Source: Lachnospiraceae bacterium (GTDB lineage: Bacteria; Bacillota; Clostridia; Lachnospirales; Lachnospiraceae). Taken from it: 64,000 bases of DNA. How positions within the stretch are numbered: the first letter of the stretch is position 1; the number at the start of each line of letters is the position of its first letter. A program made the position numbers and the translations under genes. Where the stretch lies: assembly GCA_015057455.1 (NCBI GenBank), contig SVEH01000010.1, forward strand, positions 1 to 64,000, written 5' to 3'. Below the pieces are notes generated by a model, which worked only from the letters and a program-made list of their open reading frames with translations, was not told where the DNA came from and did no database searches. Below, one piece after another: positions 28,785 through 38,021 of this stretch.

Positions 28785-30863
28785 TCATTTCACTTTTACA
28801 TCTATATATGTCATATTGGCATAACTATCTCTTCCATATAATCTTACTGTTTTATTCTTATAAGCTTTAACAAAGTTAAATGTTGCTGCTCCTTTTGCAG
28901 AAGTAGTTTTATAAAGCACATTTCGATTGCCATACTTTAAATACACTCTACTTTTCTTATTTCCAGTAATTATAATTTTGTTTCCCTTATTATAAGTCAC
29001 TTTAATTGTTTCCATTCTACGACTTATATTATCATTGGAATTAATTGCTCTATTTTTATTTCCACTAAGTCCATTACTTTTTAATTTTACGCCACTTGTT
29101 TTAGGACCTAATCCAATTCCATAATATGCATTATTTTTTATTACATTAGAAACAACCTGTGTATTAGTTAAATTTGTTACATATATTCCATTTGTTCCAT
29201 TAGAATATATAGTGTTTTTATTAATCTTATTTTGTCTTGCTGAGTTTCTCACATCCACTCCATGACTACTGTTAGAATATACTGTATTCCCCTCAATAAT
29301 TACATATATTGAATCTTTTGCTGTTATACCAAAGTTTTTATTTTTATATATTTTATTATTTCTTATAGCTGCACTTGCACTAGTATCAACACTTATTCCA
29401 TTATGAGTGTTATATATTGTATTGCCACTTACTGTATTGGAACGACTAGAATTATAAACTCTAATTCCTATACCTGACATGTTACTTACTACATTGTTTA
29501 AAATGCTATTTGTATGACTATTAGCAGTTACATATATTCCACCATTACAAGATTTCAAAATTTTATTACCTGATATAACATTATTACAACTTCCATCATT
29601 TAATGTAATCACACAATATCTTTGAGTTGAATTAACAAATGACACATCATTATTAGTAACTTTGCATTTACTTGCATTATTTAGATATACCGCATGTCCT
29701 TCAGATATTATTTCATTATTATCAACAGTAACATTTTCCACCTTATAATTATGATTATTAATTGAATTAACATTGGCGTTACCTTTAACCATATTATATC
29801 CATATATTAATAATGCTGATGCTGTGTTTATATAGTCAGTTTTCACAGTATGAATTTTATTATTCTTTATAACTGTACCTGCATCACTATTAATAACTGG
29901 TACTTCATTTTCATCATTTGGCATAAAGAAATTTGCTCCATCTTTTGTCATATATTTAAAATCAATTCCAACGCCCACATTTTCCATAATATTATCTGTT
30001 ATCTGGCTGTTTTTAAAATTATACGCCATTATGGCCTGCTGAGTAAGATTTTTAAATGTATTATTCCTTATTATTATATTATCATAATACCTTCCAATAA
30101 CAGCTGAATGGGATCCTATTCCCCTTGACACATCTATAAATTCATTATTTTCAATAACTACATTATTCACTGTTGAGTCATCAAATTTCTCGTATCCTAA
30201 AAATATATGTTCACCATTAAGCACATCTAGCTGAATAACCTCTTTTCCAATATATGTACCATCTTCTCTAAAGTCTTCTAAATAACCACTAAACTTACAA
30301 TCTCTTACTGTAAGACCATCAATTCCACCAAATTCAAGATGATGACCACCTTTGTTATTTTTAACTTCAACATTTATAAATTCTACATTAGATGCATGGG
30401 CTATTCGAATAGTTGAAAATGATTCACATTTGTCATAACCATATTCATCATCAAAACAATTACCCTCCCATATTCCACCTTCTAATTTAATATTTTTAAA
30501 TGAATCATATCCATAATATTCAGTTCCTGCTATACCATTTTTCAACATAGCACCTTTTGGAAAACATCTTAACATAGTAGTTCCTTCTTCAAGATATAAC
30601 CATGTATTACTAAATATATTTAGATTTTTTGTTAATCTATATGTTCCTTTTGGAATAATTACTTTATACCTTATAGTCTCTGTTGCATTATATCTTGCTT
30701 CATTCAAATAAGACTGTATATCACTTGTTGCATCTTTTTGTCCTGTATTATCAGCCTTCACTATTATTTCCTTATATTGTACATCTGCTCCATAAGACTC
30801 ACCACTACACACAAATATACACATCCACATTAATGTTACTATAAATACCATACTCTTTTTCAT
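28785..30863 (-). CDS. Secreted right-handed parallel beta-helix protein
   Basis: 692 residues. A signal peptide (about 1-26) is followed by a start typical of pectate-lyase-like proteins (about 30-100, DATSDIQSYLNEAR and IIPKGTYRL). After that come many parallel beta-helix repeats of about 22-24 residues (about 110-620) with Asn ladders such as ITDNIMENVG and VSGNTIYNTHNGI. A small C-terminal beta domain (about 625-692) resembles bacterial Ig-like modules. Such proteins are usually polysaccharide lyases, hydrolases or carbohydrate-binding proteins. I cannot identify catalytic residues, so substrate and activity are open. It lies downstream of the double GerMN gene, with a strong terminator between them. 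Confidence 0.8.
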   Translation of the reverse strand: MKKSMVFIVTLMWMCIFVCSGESYGADVQYKEIIVKADNTGQKDATSDIQSYLNEARYNATETIRYKVIIPKGTYRLTKNLNIFSNTWLYLEEGTTMLRCFPKGAMLKNGIAGTEYYGYDSFKNIKLEGGIWEGNCFDDEYGYDKCESFSTIRIAHASNVEFINVEVKNNKGGHHLEFGGIDGLTVRDCKFSGYLEDFREDGTYIGKEVIQLDVLNGEHIFLGYEKFDDSTVNNVVIENNEFIDVSRGIGSHSAVIGRYYDNIIIRNNTFKNLTQQAIMAYNFKNSQITDNIMENVGVGIDFKYMTKDGANFFMPNDENEVPVINSDAGTVIKNNKIHTVKTDYINTASALLIYGYNMVKGNANVNSINNHNYKVENVTVDNNEIISEGHAVYLNNASKCKVTNNDVSFVNSTQRYCVITLNDGSCNNVISGNKILKSCNGGIYVTANSHTNSILNNVVSNMSGIGIRVYNSSRSNTVSGNTIYNTHNGISVDTSASAAIRNNKIYKNKNFGITAKDSIYVIIEGNTVYSNSSHGVDVRNSARQNKINKNTIYSNGTNGIYVTNLTNTQVVSNVIKNNAYYGIGLGPKTSGVKLKSNGLSGNKNRAINSNDNISRRMETIKVTYNKGNKIIITGNKKSRVYLKYGNRNVLYKTTSAKGAATFNFVKAYKNKTVRLYGRDSYANMTYIDVKVK

Positions 30864-30901
30864 GTCATTCCTACTTTCTATATATAATCTCTAAAACCAT
30901 C

Positions 30902-30950
30902 AAAAAAAATAACGGTACTAATAGGTTTTATCTTAACCCTAGTACCGTTA
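30902..30950 (-). terminator. Terminator of the double GerMN gene
   Basis: An 11-bp perfect stem TAACGGTACTA/TAGTACCGTTA, followed on the minus strand by eight Ts. It lies 29 bases after the stop. Confidence 0.93.
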
Positions 30951-30978
30951 GTAAAAATGACTTATTTTTTATTTGTTC

Positions 30979-32085
30979 TTAGTTAAATCTTGTTAATGTG
31001 TTATCATAAATTGCGTGTCCTGACTCCCATGGTTGATCTTCAACTGTAATCATGATTTCTGATTTGTTATATGCATCAAGGAATGTATTTACAACGCAAC
31101 CTACTTTAATATATTCTCCAGCTGAACCTGAGCTAGAAACATCTGATGCAAATTCGCTTGATAGATCTAATATTAAATGAGTTCCCATATCTCTAAATCC
31201 TCTTACTTGAACTCCTGTTGCAACTGCTCCTACGATTTGTAATTCTTGGATTAAGTTTTCTGGTGTAACTTCTGATACAAACATTGGATTAACGATAAAT
31301 CCATCTGCGTTATTATTTCCTGTATAAATATTTACTTCTACATCTGTACTTTCTTCTTCAAATTTGCTAAGTGGTGCATCATATACTGAGTGTCCACTTT
31401 CCCAAGCTGCTCCATTTACTAAAATTGTGATTTGTTCTGCTTCAAATGCTTCAACAAATGTGTTAACTACGCAACCTACTTTAATATATTCTCCAGCTGT
31501 TCCTGTACTTGAAACATCATCTGCAAATGCTTGTGATAAGTTTAATACTAATGAACTTCCATTATCTTCAAATCCTAATACTTGAACATTATTTGCTACT
31601 GATCCAATATTTTTTAATTTTTCAATTAAGTTTTCTGCTGTTAATTCATTAACAACTGCTGAATTTACAACAAAACCATCTGCGTTATCATTTCCTGAAT
31701 AAATATTTACATGAACCTCGTTATTAACTGGTGCTTGAGCTATTTGGAAAGTTAATGTTTGTTTGCTTCTATAATCTCCAGTTCCTTTTACTGTTACTTT
31801 TCCTATTCCTGGATTAATGTTCTTTGAATACTTAACTGTGAAATCTTTGTTTTGTACTAAAGTTTGGCCATTATATTCAACTTTTACATTTGGCATAATT
31901 GCTGCGCCTGTGTAATTGAAAATCTTTGACTCCAAACTGATTGCACACTTTTTCATAGAAACTTTCTTAAAATATGAACACGCCTGAGCACTACTTTGTG
32001 TTTGAAGTGCCAATGCTACTGTTAGCATTAATGTTAATATCATTCCAAAAATTCCTACTCTTTTCATGTTACCCCTTTTTTTCAT
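30979..32085 (-). CDS. Secreted protein with two tandem GerMN-like domains
   Basis: About 368 residues if the ATG at 32085 (MKKRGNMKR, AGGGGG upstream) is used; the ATG at 32067 is also plausible. A signal peptide ends after the AQA near residue 35. An Ig-like module of about 65 residues follows (NYTGAAIMPNVKVEYNG, GTGDYRSKQTLTF), a type common in surface proteins of gut Clostridia. Two GerMN-like domains of about 110 residues come next, very similar to each other (VNIYSGNDNADGF / VNIYTGNNNADGF; GEYIKVGCVVNTF; WESGH). GerMN occurs in spore-germination lipoprotein GerM and in vegetative proteins. This one has no lipobox and is next to surface genes, so a germination role is not implied. Confidence 0.78.
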   Translation of the reverse strand: MKKRGNMKRVGIFGMILTLMLTVALALQTQSSAQACSYFKKVSMKKCAISLESKIFNYTGAAIMPNVKVEYNGQTLVQNKDFTVKYSKNINPGIGKVTVKGTGDYRSKQTLTFQIAQAPVNNEVHVNIYSGNDNADGFVVNSAVVNELTAENLIEKLKNIGSVANNVQVLGFEDNGSSLVLNLSQAFADDVSSTGTAGEYIKVGCVVNTFVEAFEAEQITILVNGAAWESGHSVYDAPLSKFEEESTDVEVNIYTGNNNADGFIVNPMFVSEVTPENLIQELQIVGAVATGVQVRGFRDMGTHLILDLSSEFASDVSSSGSAGEYIKVGCVVNTFLDAYNKSEIMITVEDQPWESGHAIYDNTLTRFN

Positions 32086-32172
32086 TTTAAATTTCCCCCT
32101 AAAACTATAAAACATTTTATTATATCCTATAAGCTAATGCATTTATAATCCCCTTTGCAAAAGCTTGATTTA

Positions 32173-32201
32173 ATTTTATCTTAATTTCAGGGTGTCGTCA
32201 A
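32173..32201 (-). promoter_or_regulatory. Promoter of the double GerMN gene
   Basis: On the minus strand, TTGACG (32196-32201), a 17-base spacer, then TAAAAT (32173-32178); each hexamer matches five of six consensus bases. The 5' leader is about 80 bases. The -35 is embedded in GGGTTTGACGACACCC, a small inverted repeat. Confidence 0.7.
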
Positions 32202-32362
32202 ACCCATATATTTCCAAAAAATCACCATTTTAGAAGTATTTTAGAAACTTTAGATTTAACAATGTTCATTTTTGATTAACAAATAAGGATTTTTGTTAAA
32301 TTTCTTGTATCATTTTTGAAATAAAATTCAAATATTAAATTATTATTAATTGATATTTGTCA

Positions 32363-33406
32363 CTAATACTTATTAATTAAATTCTGAGATGGAACACATA
32401 TATGCATTTCACGCATATCATATAACACAGTACCTGTATCAAACCATCCAGTTCTATTGTATGTACCCGTTCCAGAATCATAGGCATTGCCAACAAATAC
32501 CTGGCTTTCATCACTTTTTATATCTATTAAAGCCATATAATGTTGTGATGTTGTAAAAGCACTTCCTCCCTTCACCATAATAATAACAGGATTACCTTGT
32601 TTCAAATTACTAATAATTGTACTTTTATTAGGCGATGTGGACATAGTGCATGTAAAATTTTTAGAAGAAAAATGTGGTACACTGTCACTTGGGTAACTAT
32701 GTTGGTATCCTGCGTCCATTACTTTCTTAGGTGTCATAGTTTGATCATAAGCTGAGGATACCACTGCTACAGTCGTAATCATACAACCTACTTTTCCAAT
32801 AGTTCCACTTCTTGTTGGATATTTTACATCCTTCCACTGTGGATCAGCTTGATTCAATAATTTATACTCGATTCCATTTATTGAATTCTTATGAATATTC
32901 GTATTCTGTGATACCTCTTGCTGTGGTTGTTCTATTTGTTGTTGCTGCTGTGGTGGTTGTTCTACCTGTTGTTGCTGTTGTTCTAAAGATTCATCTTCTC
33001 TTGTTGTTTCTCCTACTTGCTGTTCTTGCTCTTCTTCTGAAGCTTCATCTTCATTTGTTGTTTCTCCTGATTGCTGTCCTTGTTCTTCTATAGATTCATT
33101 TTCTACTTGCTGTTCTTCTACTTCTTCTAAAGATTCATCTTCATTTTCTTCTACTTGCTCTACTTGTGCTTCTAAAGATTCATCTTCATTTTTTTCTTCA
33201 TTACCATAATTAGCAACGATATTTTTAGTATGACTAGTGGTTGGAACTAAAACTACAATTGTGGCAATTAACAATTTTATGGTTATTGATGTAATAATAG
33301 CCTTTTTGCTCGTATACTTGTGTTTAACAATCTTTATATAATCATATACTGCCCAAATAAGAAAAATTATAGACACCACGATTTTTATTATATTCATAAA
33401 TTCCAC
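32363..33406 (-). CDS. Membrane-tethered C39-like cysteine peptidase with Glu/Gln-rich spacer
   Basis: 347 residues, probably starting at GTG (33404-33406) with AAGGA upstream. Two hydrophobic helices (about 4-21 and 35-55) precede a highly charged Glu/Gln/Asp spacer (about 70-165) with repeats such as EDESLE and EQQQQ. The C-terminal domain (about 176-347) resembles the C39-like peptidase family: NQADPQWKD, then Cys208 in GKVGCMITT, His289 in TSQHYMALI and Asn307/Asp310. The enzyme would be displayed outside the cell on a flexible stalk. It starts 103 bases after the FecR/LRR gene with no clear terminator between, so it may share that transcript. Substrate unknown. Confidence 0.75.
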   Translation of the reverse strand: MEFMNIIKIVVSIIFLIWAVYDYIKIVKHKYTSKKAIITSITIKLLIATIVVLVPTTSHTKNIVANYGNEEKNEDESLEAQVEQVEENEDESLEEVEEQQVENESIEEQGQQSGETTNEDEASEEEQEQQVGETTREDESLEQQQQQVEQPPQQQQQIEQPQQEVSQNTNIHKNSINGIEYKLLNQADPQWKDVKYPTRSGTIGKVGCMITTVAVVSSAYDQTMTPKKVMDAGYQHSYPSDSVPHFSSKNFTCTMSTSPNKSTIISNLKQGNPVIIMVKGGSAFTTSQHYMALIDIKSDESQVFVGNAYDSGTGTYNRTGWFDTGTVLYDMREMHICVPSQNLINKY

Positions 33407-33509
33407 ATAATCCTTCCATATCTTTTTATAATTCTATACTATGGTATCGTCTTATTGTAGTTATTCCCATATAAAAGAATTAGACAAGTAATATAATCAC
33501 TACACACTT

Positions 33510-36500
33510 CTATAAAATCTCAATTTCTATAGTAGAATCCTCATCTTTTGTAATAGTGATTCCACCATTTTCATATCTGCCACCTGTATTAATACTATTT
33601 AACTGAGCGCAATTTGTTACATCTAAATCTATAAGTGCAGTACAAGTACTAACATCTAAAGTGGTTATTAATGTACTTTTTAAGCTCAAGCTAGTCATTG
33701 CTGTGCAAGAACTTAAATCTATACTTGCAATCTTTGTATTACTTACATTTAAAGTCGCTAATGCTGAACATGAAGCTACATTTAATGAACTAAGTTCTAC
33801 TATATTTCCTGTGCTTATATTTGTTAAATTAATTGCCCCACTTAAATCCACTGTTTTTAACATCTTATTAAATCCTGGTTGGAAAGTTGTCAACTCCCTA
33901 CAATTACTAGCATCTAATGTTGTTAAACTATTATTATTTAGCAAATTTATACTCTTAATAGAACTAATACTTGTTTCACTTAAATCTATTCTTTCTAGTA
34001 CATCATTCACCGCGAATTTAACATTACTAATGCTACTCATTCCACTTAAATCCACTTCACTAATCTTACCACATTGTGTCACCTCAACATCTCCTAATTT
34101 TGTTAGCTGTTTTAATGGCATTAAGTTGGTTATTTGATTATTATATGTACATTTAAATTTAGTTATCTCTGTAAAGTTTTGTATTCCTTCTATACTTGCT
34201 ATCTCATTATATGCATCACTGCTACCTACAATATTGATTTCTGTAATTGCATTTATTTCACTTGATGATAAATAATTATCACTGTCTGTGTCAAATTGCG
34301 TTACAAGTTCTAGGAATAAACTATCTGTAAATACTGTGCTATCAAGTTTAACAAATGTTTCATTACATCCATCACACTTCATTGTATCTTCGTCAATATT
34401 ATGAGGTGCCTTATTAGTACTTCTTGTTTCGCTATATCCGCAAGCACATGTAAAGCTTGACTCACCCTCACTACTACAAGTTGGTGGCTTTATAACTGTT
34501 TCTGAATATGTATGTCCTGTTTTTGTCGTAACTCCACATACACTACATTTTTTATGACAGTTTGCTGTTCCGCCATTAATCTCTGTATGACCTTTTGCTG
34601 CAATTGACTCTGTATAACTATATCCACAATCACACATATATGTACGTTTTCCTGTTCCTGTACATGTTGCAGCTATAGTTTCCCCATCTGTAAATGTATG
34701 CTCTATGCTTAATTTTTCTCCACATTCAACACATTTTTTATGGCAATCTTCTGTTCCACCATTAGCCTCAGTATGGCCTTTTGCCGGTATACTTTCTGTT
34801 GCTGTAACTTCACCACATACTGTACATGTTGTTGTCTTTACTCCATCTACAGTACATTTTGCTTCCTTTGTTACTTTTGTCTCTCCATCTATATGGCCCT
34901 TTGCTTTTATTGTTTCTGTCTTTATCACTTCGTCGCATACACTACACTTTGTTGTCTTTACTCCATCTACAGTACATTTTGCTTCCTCTGTTACTTTTGC
35001 TTCTCCGTCTACATGGCCTTTAGCTTTTACTATTTCTGTCTTCGTTACTTCTCCGCATGTGCTACATTTTGTTGTCTTTACTCCATCTACAGTACATGTT
35101 GCTTCCTTTGTTACTTTTGTTTCTCCGTCTACATGGCCCTTTGCTTTTACTATTTCTGTCTTCGTTACTTCTCCGCATGTGCTACATTTTGTTGTCTTTA
35201 CCCCATCTAATATACATGTTGCTTCTTTTGTCACAGTTGTGTCTCCATCTGTATGGCCTTTTGCTTTTACTATTTCTGTCTTTGTCACTTCTCCACATAT
35301 ACTACATTTTGTTGTCTTTGTTCCATCTGCAGTACAGCTTGCTTCTTTCGTTACTTTTACTTCTCCATCTGTATGACCTTTTGCTTTTATTACTTCTGCT
35401 GAAAGTGTCTCATTACATTCGCTACAATATGTAGTTTTACTTCCATCTTTAGTACATGTTGCCTCTACTATCTTTGTTGCAGTCACGTGCACATGTTCTT
35501 TTTCTTCTTCCTTAATTTCTTCTTTATTTTCACTTTGCGTTTCTTGAGTGCTACTTATGTCTGTTTTTTCCTGAGTACTTACTTCCTTTTTCTCTTCTTT
35601 TATTACTCCTCCATCTGGTTGTTTCACATAAACAAAAGTGTTAGATTGTGAACCTCCATCTGTTATCATTCGAGTATATGAATTAGTACTTTGCATTGTT
35701 TTGGAACTTTCCTTGTTTTCTTCTTTTATCACTAATGGTACACTATCATCTGCTTTTACAACTACTTTTTTCTCTTCTATTACAGTCTTTGCAGCCTCGT
35801 AAGCAGATGTATGTTCCTCTATTTTTATATCTCTTTCTTGTATTTTTTCTTCTATCTCTTCCTTTTCTATAAATAATTCATGTCCATTATCTGAGGCAAA
35901 ATAAATATCAACCATATCCTCATCTGAGATTTCTTCTAGTTTTATTTTTGTTGTCTTCGCCTTTTTTTCTTTTTTGTCTGTATGTTCTACTACATATATA
36001 GTTTCTTTACGCCCCATATTAACAGTTGTTTTGTATCCTGCCTCAACCATTACTTCTTCATCAATAACATTTCCATTTGGCATAATTCTTTTACTTGCAA
36101 CTTTTCCACCATATGTATACACATCTGTGTTGGTCTCACCTTTTTCTGTTACTTTCAAGTCGACACGGAAAAATGTTCCTCTTACGGCTAGTACAGCATT
36201 AGGTGTATTTACCACATACTCTTCTCCATTTTTAAGAGGATTTACTAACTCATTGATTATTGAACCTCTCTCTAGATTAATTGATGTTTTACCACTTCCT
36301 AGTCTACCTAATTTTTTTAACTCAATACGACTTCCCTGTTCTAATTTTATATATTTATCATTATCTAAAACCAATCTAACATAACTATCTGCTGATGTAA
36401 CTATTAATTGTCCTTCTTGTAATTTCATGCCAGGATATGCAGAATATTCAAGTTTATCTTTAACTACACTTACTTTTCCATATACATCAGTAATAGATAT

Positions 36501-36614
36501 AGTTCTATATCCTTGATTTTTGTCATTATATTTATATATCATAAATAATCCTACTAAAATTACTACTATTAGCACACTTATTATTTTTATTCTATTCGAC
36601 TTAAATATTCCCAT
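33510..36614 (-). CDS. FecR-domain surface protein with zinc-ribbon-like repeats, EF-hand and leucine-rich repeats
   Basis: 1034 residues from the ATG at 36614 (the GTG one codon earlier is less likely). A single N-terminal helix (about 8-26) anchors it. A FecR domain follows (about 40-200, GSRIELKKLG and VVNTPNAVLAVRGTFFRV), then a Lys/Glu-rich stalk. At about 400-610 there are five near-identical 40-residue repeats (KGHxDGExKVTKEATCT...CSxCGEV) plus degenerate relatives to about 760, each with a three-cysteine C-x(n)-CxxC pattern. Next come an EF-hand/dockerin-like loop (DTDSDNYLSSSE, about 775) and leucine-rich repeats (about 800-1015). FecR domains usually relay signals across membranes, and FecR genes are often near CHASE2 cyclases. 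Its promoter closely resembles that of the cyclase operon. Confidence 0.85.
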   Translation of the reverse strand: MGIFKSNRIKIISVLIVVILVGLFMIYKYNDKNQGYRTISITDVYGKVSVVKDKLEYSAYPGMKLQEGQLIVTSADSYVRLVLDNDKYIKLEQGSRIELKKLGRLGSGKTSINLERGSIINELVNPLKNGEEYVVNTPNAVLAVRGTFFRVDLKVTEKGETNTDVYTYGGKVASKRIMPNGNVIDEEVMVEAGYKTTVNMGRKETIYVVEHTDKKEKKAKTTKIKLEEISDEDMVDIYFASDNGHELFIEKEEIEEKIQERDIKIEEHTSAYEAAKTVIEEKKVVVKADDSVPLVIKEENKESSKTMQSTNSYTRMITDGGSQSNTFVYVKQPDGGVIKEEKKEVSTQEKTDISSTQETQSENKEEIKEEEKEHVHVTATKIVEATCTKDGSKTTYCSECNETLSAEVIKAKGHTDGEVKVTKEASCTADGTKTTKCSICGEVTKTEIVKAKGHTDGDTTVTKEATCILDGVKTTKCSTCGEVTKTEIVKAKGHVDGETKVTKEATCTVDGVKTTKCSTCGEVTKTEIVKAKGHVDGEAKVTEEAKCTVDGVKTTKCSVCDEVIKTETIKAKGHIDGETKVTKEAKCTVDGVKTTTCTVCGEVTATESIPAKGHTEANGGTEDCHKKCVECGEKLSIEHTFTDGETIAATCTGTGKRTYMCDCGYSYTESIAAKGHTEINGGTANCHKKCSVCGVTTKTGHTYSETVIKPPTCSSEGESSFTCACGYSETRSTNKAPHNIDEDTMKCDGCNETFVKLDSTVFTDSLFLELVTQFDTDSDNYLSSSEINAITEINIVGSSDAYNEIASIEGIQNFTEITKFKCTYNNQITNLMPLKQLTKLGDVEVTQCGKISEVDLSGMSSISNVKFAVNDVLERIDLSETSISSIKSINLLNNNSLTTLDASNCRELTTFQPGFNKMLKTVDLSGAINLTNISTGNIVELSSLNVASCSALATLNVSNTKIASIDLSSCTAMTSLSLKSTLITTLDVSTCTALIDLDVTNCAQLNSINTGGRYENGGITITKDEDSTIEIEIL
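34790..35390 (-). repeat. Five 120-bp tandem repeats in the FecR/LRR gene
   Basis: Five consecutive units of 120 bases encode KAKGHxDGExKVTKEATCTxDGxKTTKCSxCGEVTKTEI. Neighbouring units are very similar in DNA as well as protein, so recent duplication or gene conversion is likely. Diverged units continue on both sides. Confidence 0.85.
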
Positions 36615-36695
36615 CACACCCTTTCTATATAAAAATTTATGCTATAAAGGATTTATAGTATATGTTTCCTAAAAAATGACAATTACCTAAATTGT

Positions 36696-36723
36696 TTATC
36701 GACTATACATTTTTCTCCTATTA
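36696..36723 (-). promoter_or_regulatory. Sigma-28 (sigma-D)-like promoter of the FecR/LRR gene
   Basis: On the minus strand, TAAT (36720-36723), a 16-base spacer, then GTCGATAA (36696-36703), close to the flagellar-sigma consensus TAAA-N15/16-GCCGATAA. Matching -35 and -10 elements with the same spacing lie upstream of the CHASE2 cyclase (40661-40688). Flanking sequence is also shared: AATTTACTATTACAAAT upstream and AAACAA downstream. Confidence 0.6.
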
Positions 36724-36767
36724 TTACTAAGTGTATTATTTGTAATAGTAAATTCCTCCCATAATAA

Positions 36768-36791
36768 TAGGCTCCACTTGCGCAGAGCCTA
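36768..36791 (-). terminator. Hairpin terminator after the cNMP-binding gene (repeated type)
   Basis: TAGGCTC...GAGCCTA with the same loop as 24305-24328 and the same TTATTATT tail on the minus strand. It starts nine bases after the stop and separates the cyclase operon from the FecR promoter. Confidence 0.65.
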
Positions 36792-36799
36792 CTGATATC

Positions 36800-37930
36800 T
36801 TATATTAATTTTTCTCTTAACAATGTTGCATTTGCCTTAACTCTTTCATCTTTAGAATTAATGCCCATTAAACAATATTTCATTGCTTCACCTTTACGCC
36901 CTGTATAGATAAGTAAGTTTGCTAGTGATAAAGCTAATGTTGCTCTTGTTATTTCATCTAATGCCTGCTGCTCATTTACAGCTGTTATCAACTTCTCTGT
37001 TCCGTTAATTGCACTGTATAAAGTTAATTTATCATCACCACTATCTACACCTAACCAATATAAATTCAACCACAAAGTACCAATTAATGCATGGTCCTCA
37101 GGATTAGTCTTTTCATTTATGTGTATAGCTTGCAAATACTTTAAAACTAAGGCATCAAATTTTGTTTTAAATATATCTAAATGCTTCTTTATCTCTGGTG
37201 TATGTTCCTCTTGCAATAACTTAGCTATATTTTCATATTCGTTTGAATTAATCTTAAAAAAGTTTAGGTAGTGATTACTATATCTACAATTAGGACACTT
37301 CTGTACTTCGTACCATATAGGATCGCAACGAAGATATTTTACTCTTCCGTCTAGCTCCATCTTATGGATTTCCATAACATTTTTCCTAATTCCCTTTAAT
37401 GTAATTTCTTTCTTACATATAGGACATTCACAAGCATAATCTTCATAATACAAATCATCTTGGAATGGTTCTTTTACCACATGACTAAATTTGTAATCAC
37501 TAGGTATTGCAAATGGTTCAACTGTATGTATTTTAGATGACTGTGTTGATTTATATAAGTCATTATTTAATTTACGAATCCTTGAACTCATATTCTCAAG
37601 CATTTTCTTAGCCATCTCTGAGCAGTTAGCTAAAAACAAATGTAAATTATCTTTATTAACTGCTACACATACAGTATCCTCAAGTGCAATACAAGATGCA
37701 CTTCTAGGCTCATTATCAAAAATTGCCATTTCTCCAAAGAAGTTTCCTTCCTTTATCTGTGCAACTTCTGTAAGATTCCCCAATGCACTAGTTATATATA
37801 CACCTATTGTTCCTTTTAGAATAATGTACATTTCGCTTCCTGGCTGACCTTCGTAACATACATATTCGTCCTTCTTAAAGGTTTTTGGAACTGATATACT
37901 TTTTAAAGATTGTATAGTTTCTGCATTCAT
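36800..37930 (-). CDS. Cyclic-nucleotide-binding protein with DUF2225 zinc domain
   Basis: 376 residues, cytoplasmic. The N-terminal cNMP-binding domain (about 5-125) has a canonical phosphate-binding cassette: Gly66-Glu67 and Pro75-Arg76-Ser77-Ala78 (FGEMAIFDNEPRSAS), so cAMP or cGMP binding is likely. There is no helix-turn-helix, so it is not a Crp-type regulator. The second part (about 160-376) resembles DUF2225, with a cysteine set CPIC (169-172), Cys202 and CPNC (212-215) fit for zinc, followed by TPR-like helices. It is the third gene after the adenylate cyclase, 91 bases behind the TIM-barrel gene. It is the most obvious receptor for the cyclase product. Confidence 0.85.
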   Translation of the reverse strand: MNAETIQSLKSISVPKTFKKDEYVCYEGQPGSEMYIILKGTIGVYITSALGNLTEVAQIKEGNFFGEMAIFDNEPRSASCIALEDTVCVAVNKDNLHLFLANCSEMAKKMLENMSSRIRKLNNDLYKSTQSSKIHTVEPFAIPSDYKFSHVVKEPFQDDLYYEDYACECPICKKEITLKGIRKNVMEIHKMELDGRVKYLRCDPIWYEVQKCPNCRYSNHYLNFFKINSNEYENIAKLLQEEHTPEIKKHLDIFKTKFDALVLKYLQAIHINEKTNPEDHALIGTLWLNLYWLGVDSGDDKLTLYSAINGTEKLITAVNEQQALDEITRATLALSLANLLIYTGRKGEAMKYCLMGINSKDERVKANATLLREKLI

Positions 37931-38021
37931 TATATAGCCTCCGTTATATTAATTTGTGTTGGTTACATCTATTTTTTTTTAACTTTTCACATATTTTATT
38001 TTAACTATTAAATATTATGCT

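Noticed and set aside
34705-35434. Several plus-strand repetitive frames
   Set aside because: Mirror of the 120-bp repeats of the FecR/LRR gene; no start signals.
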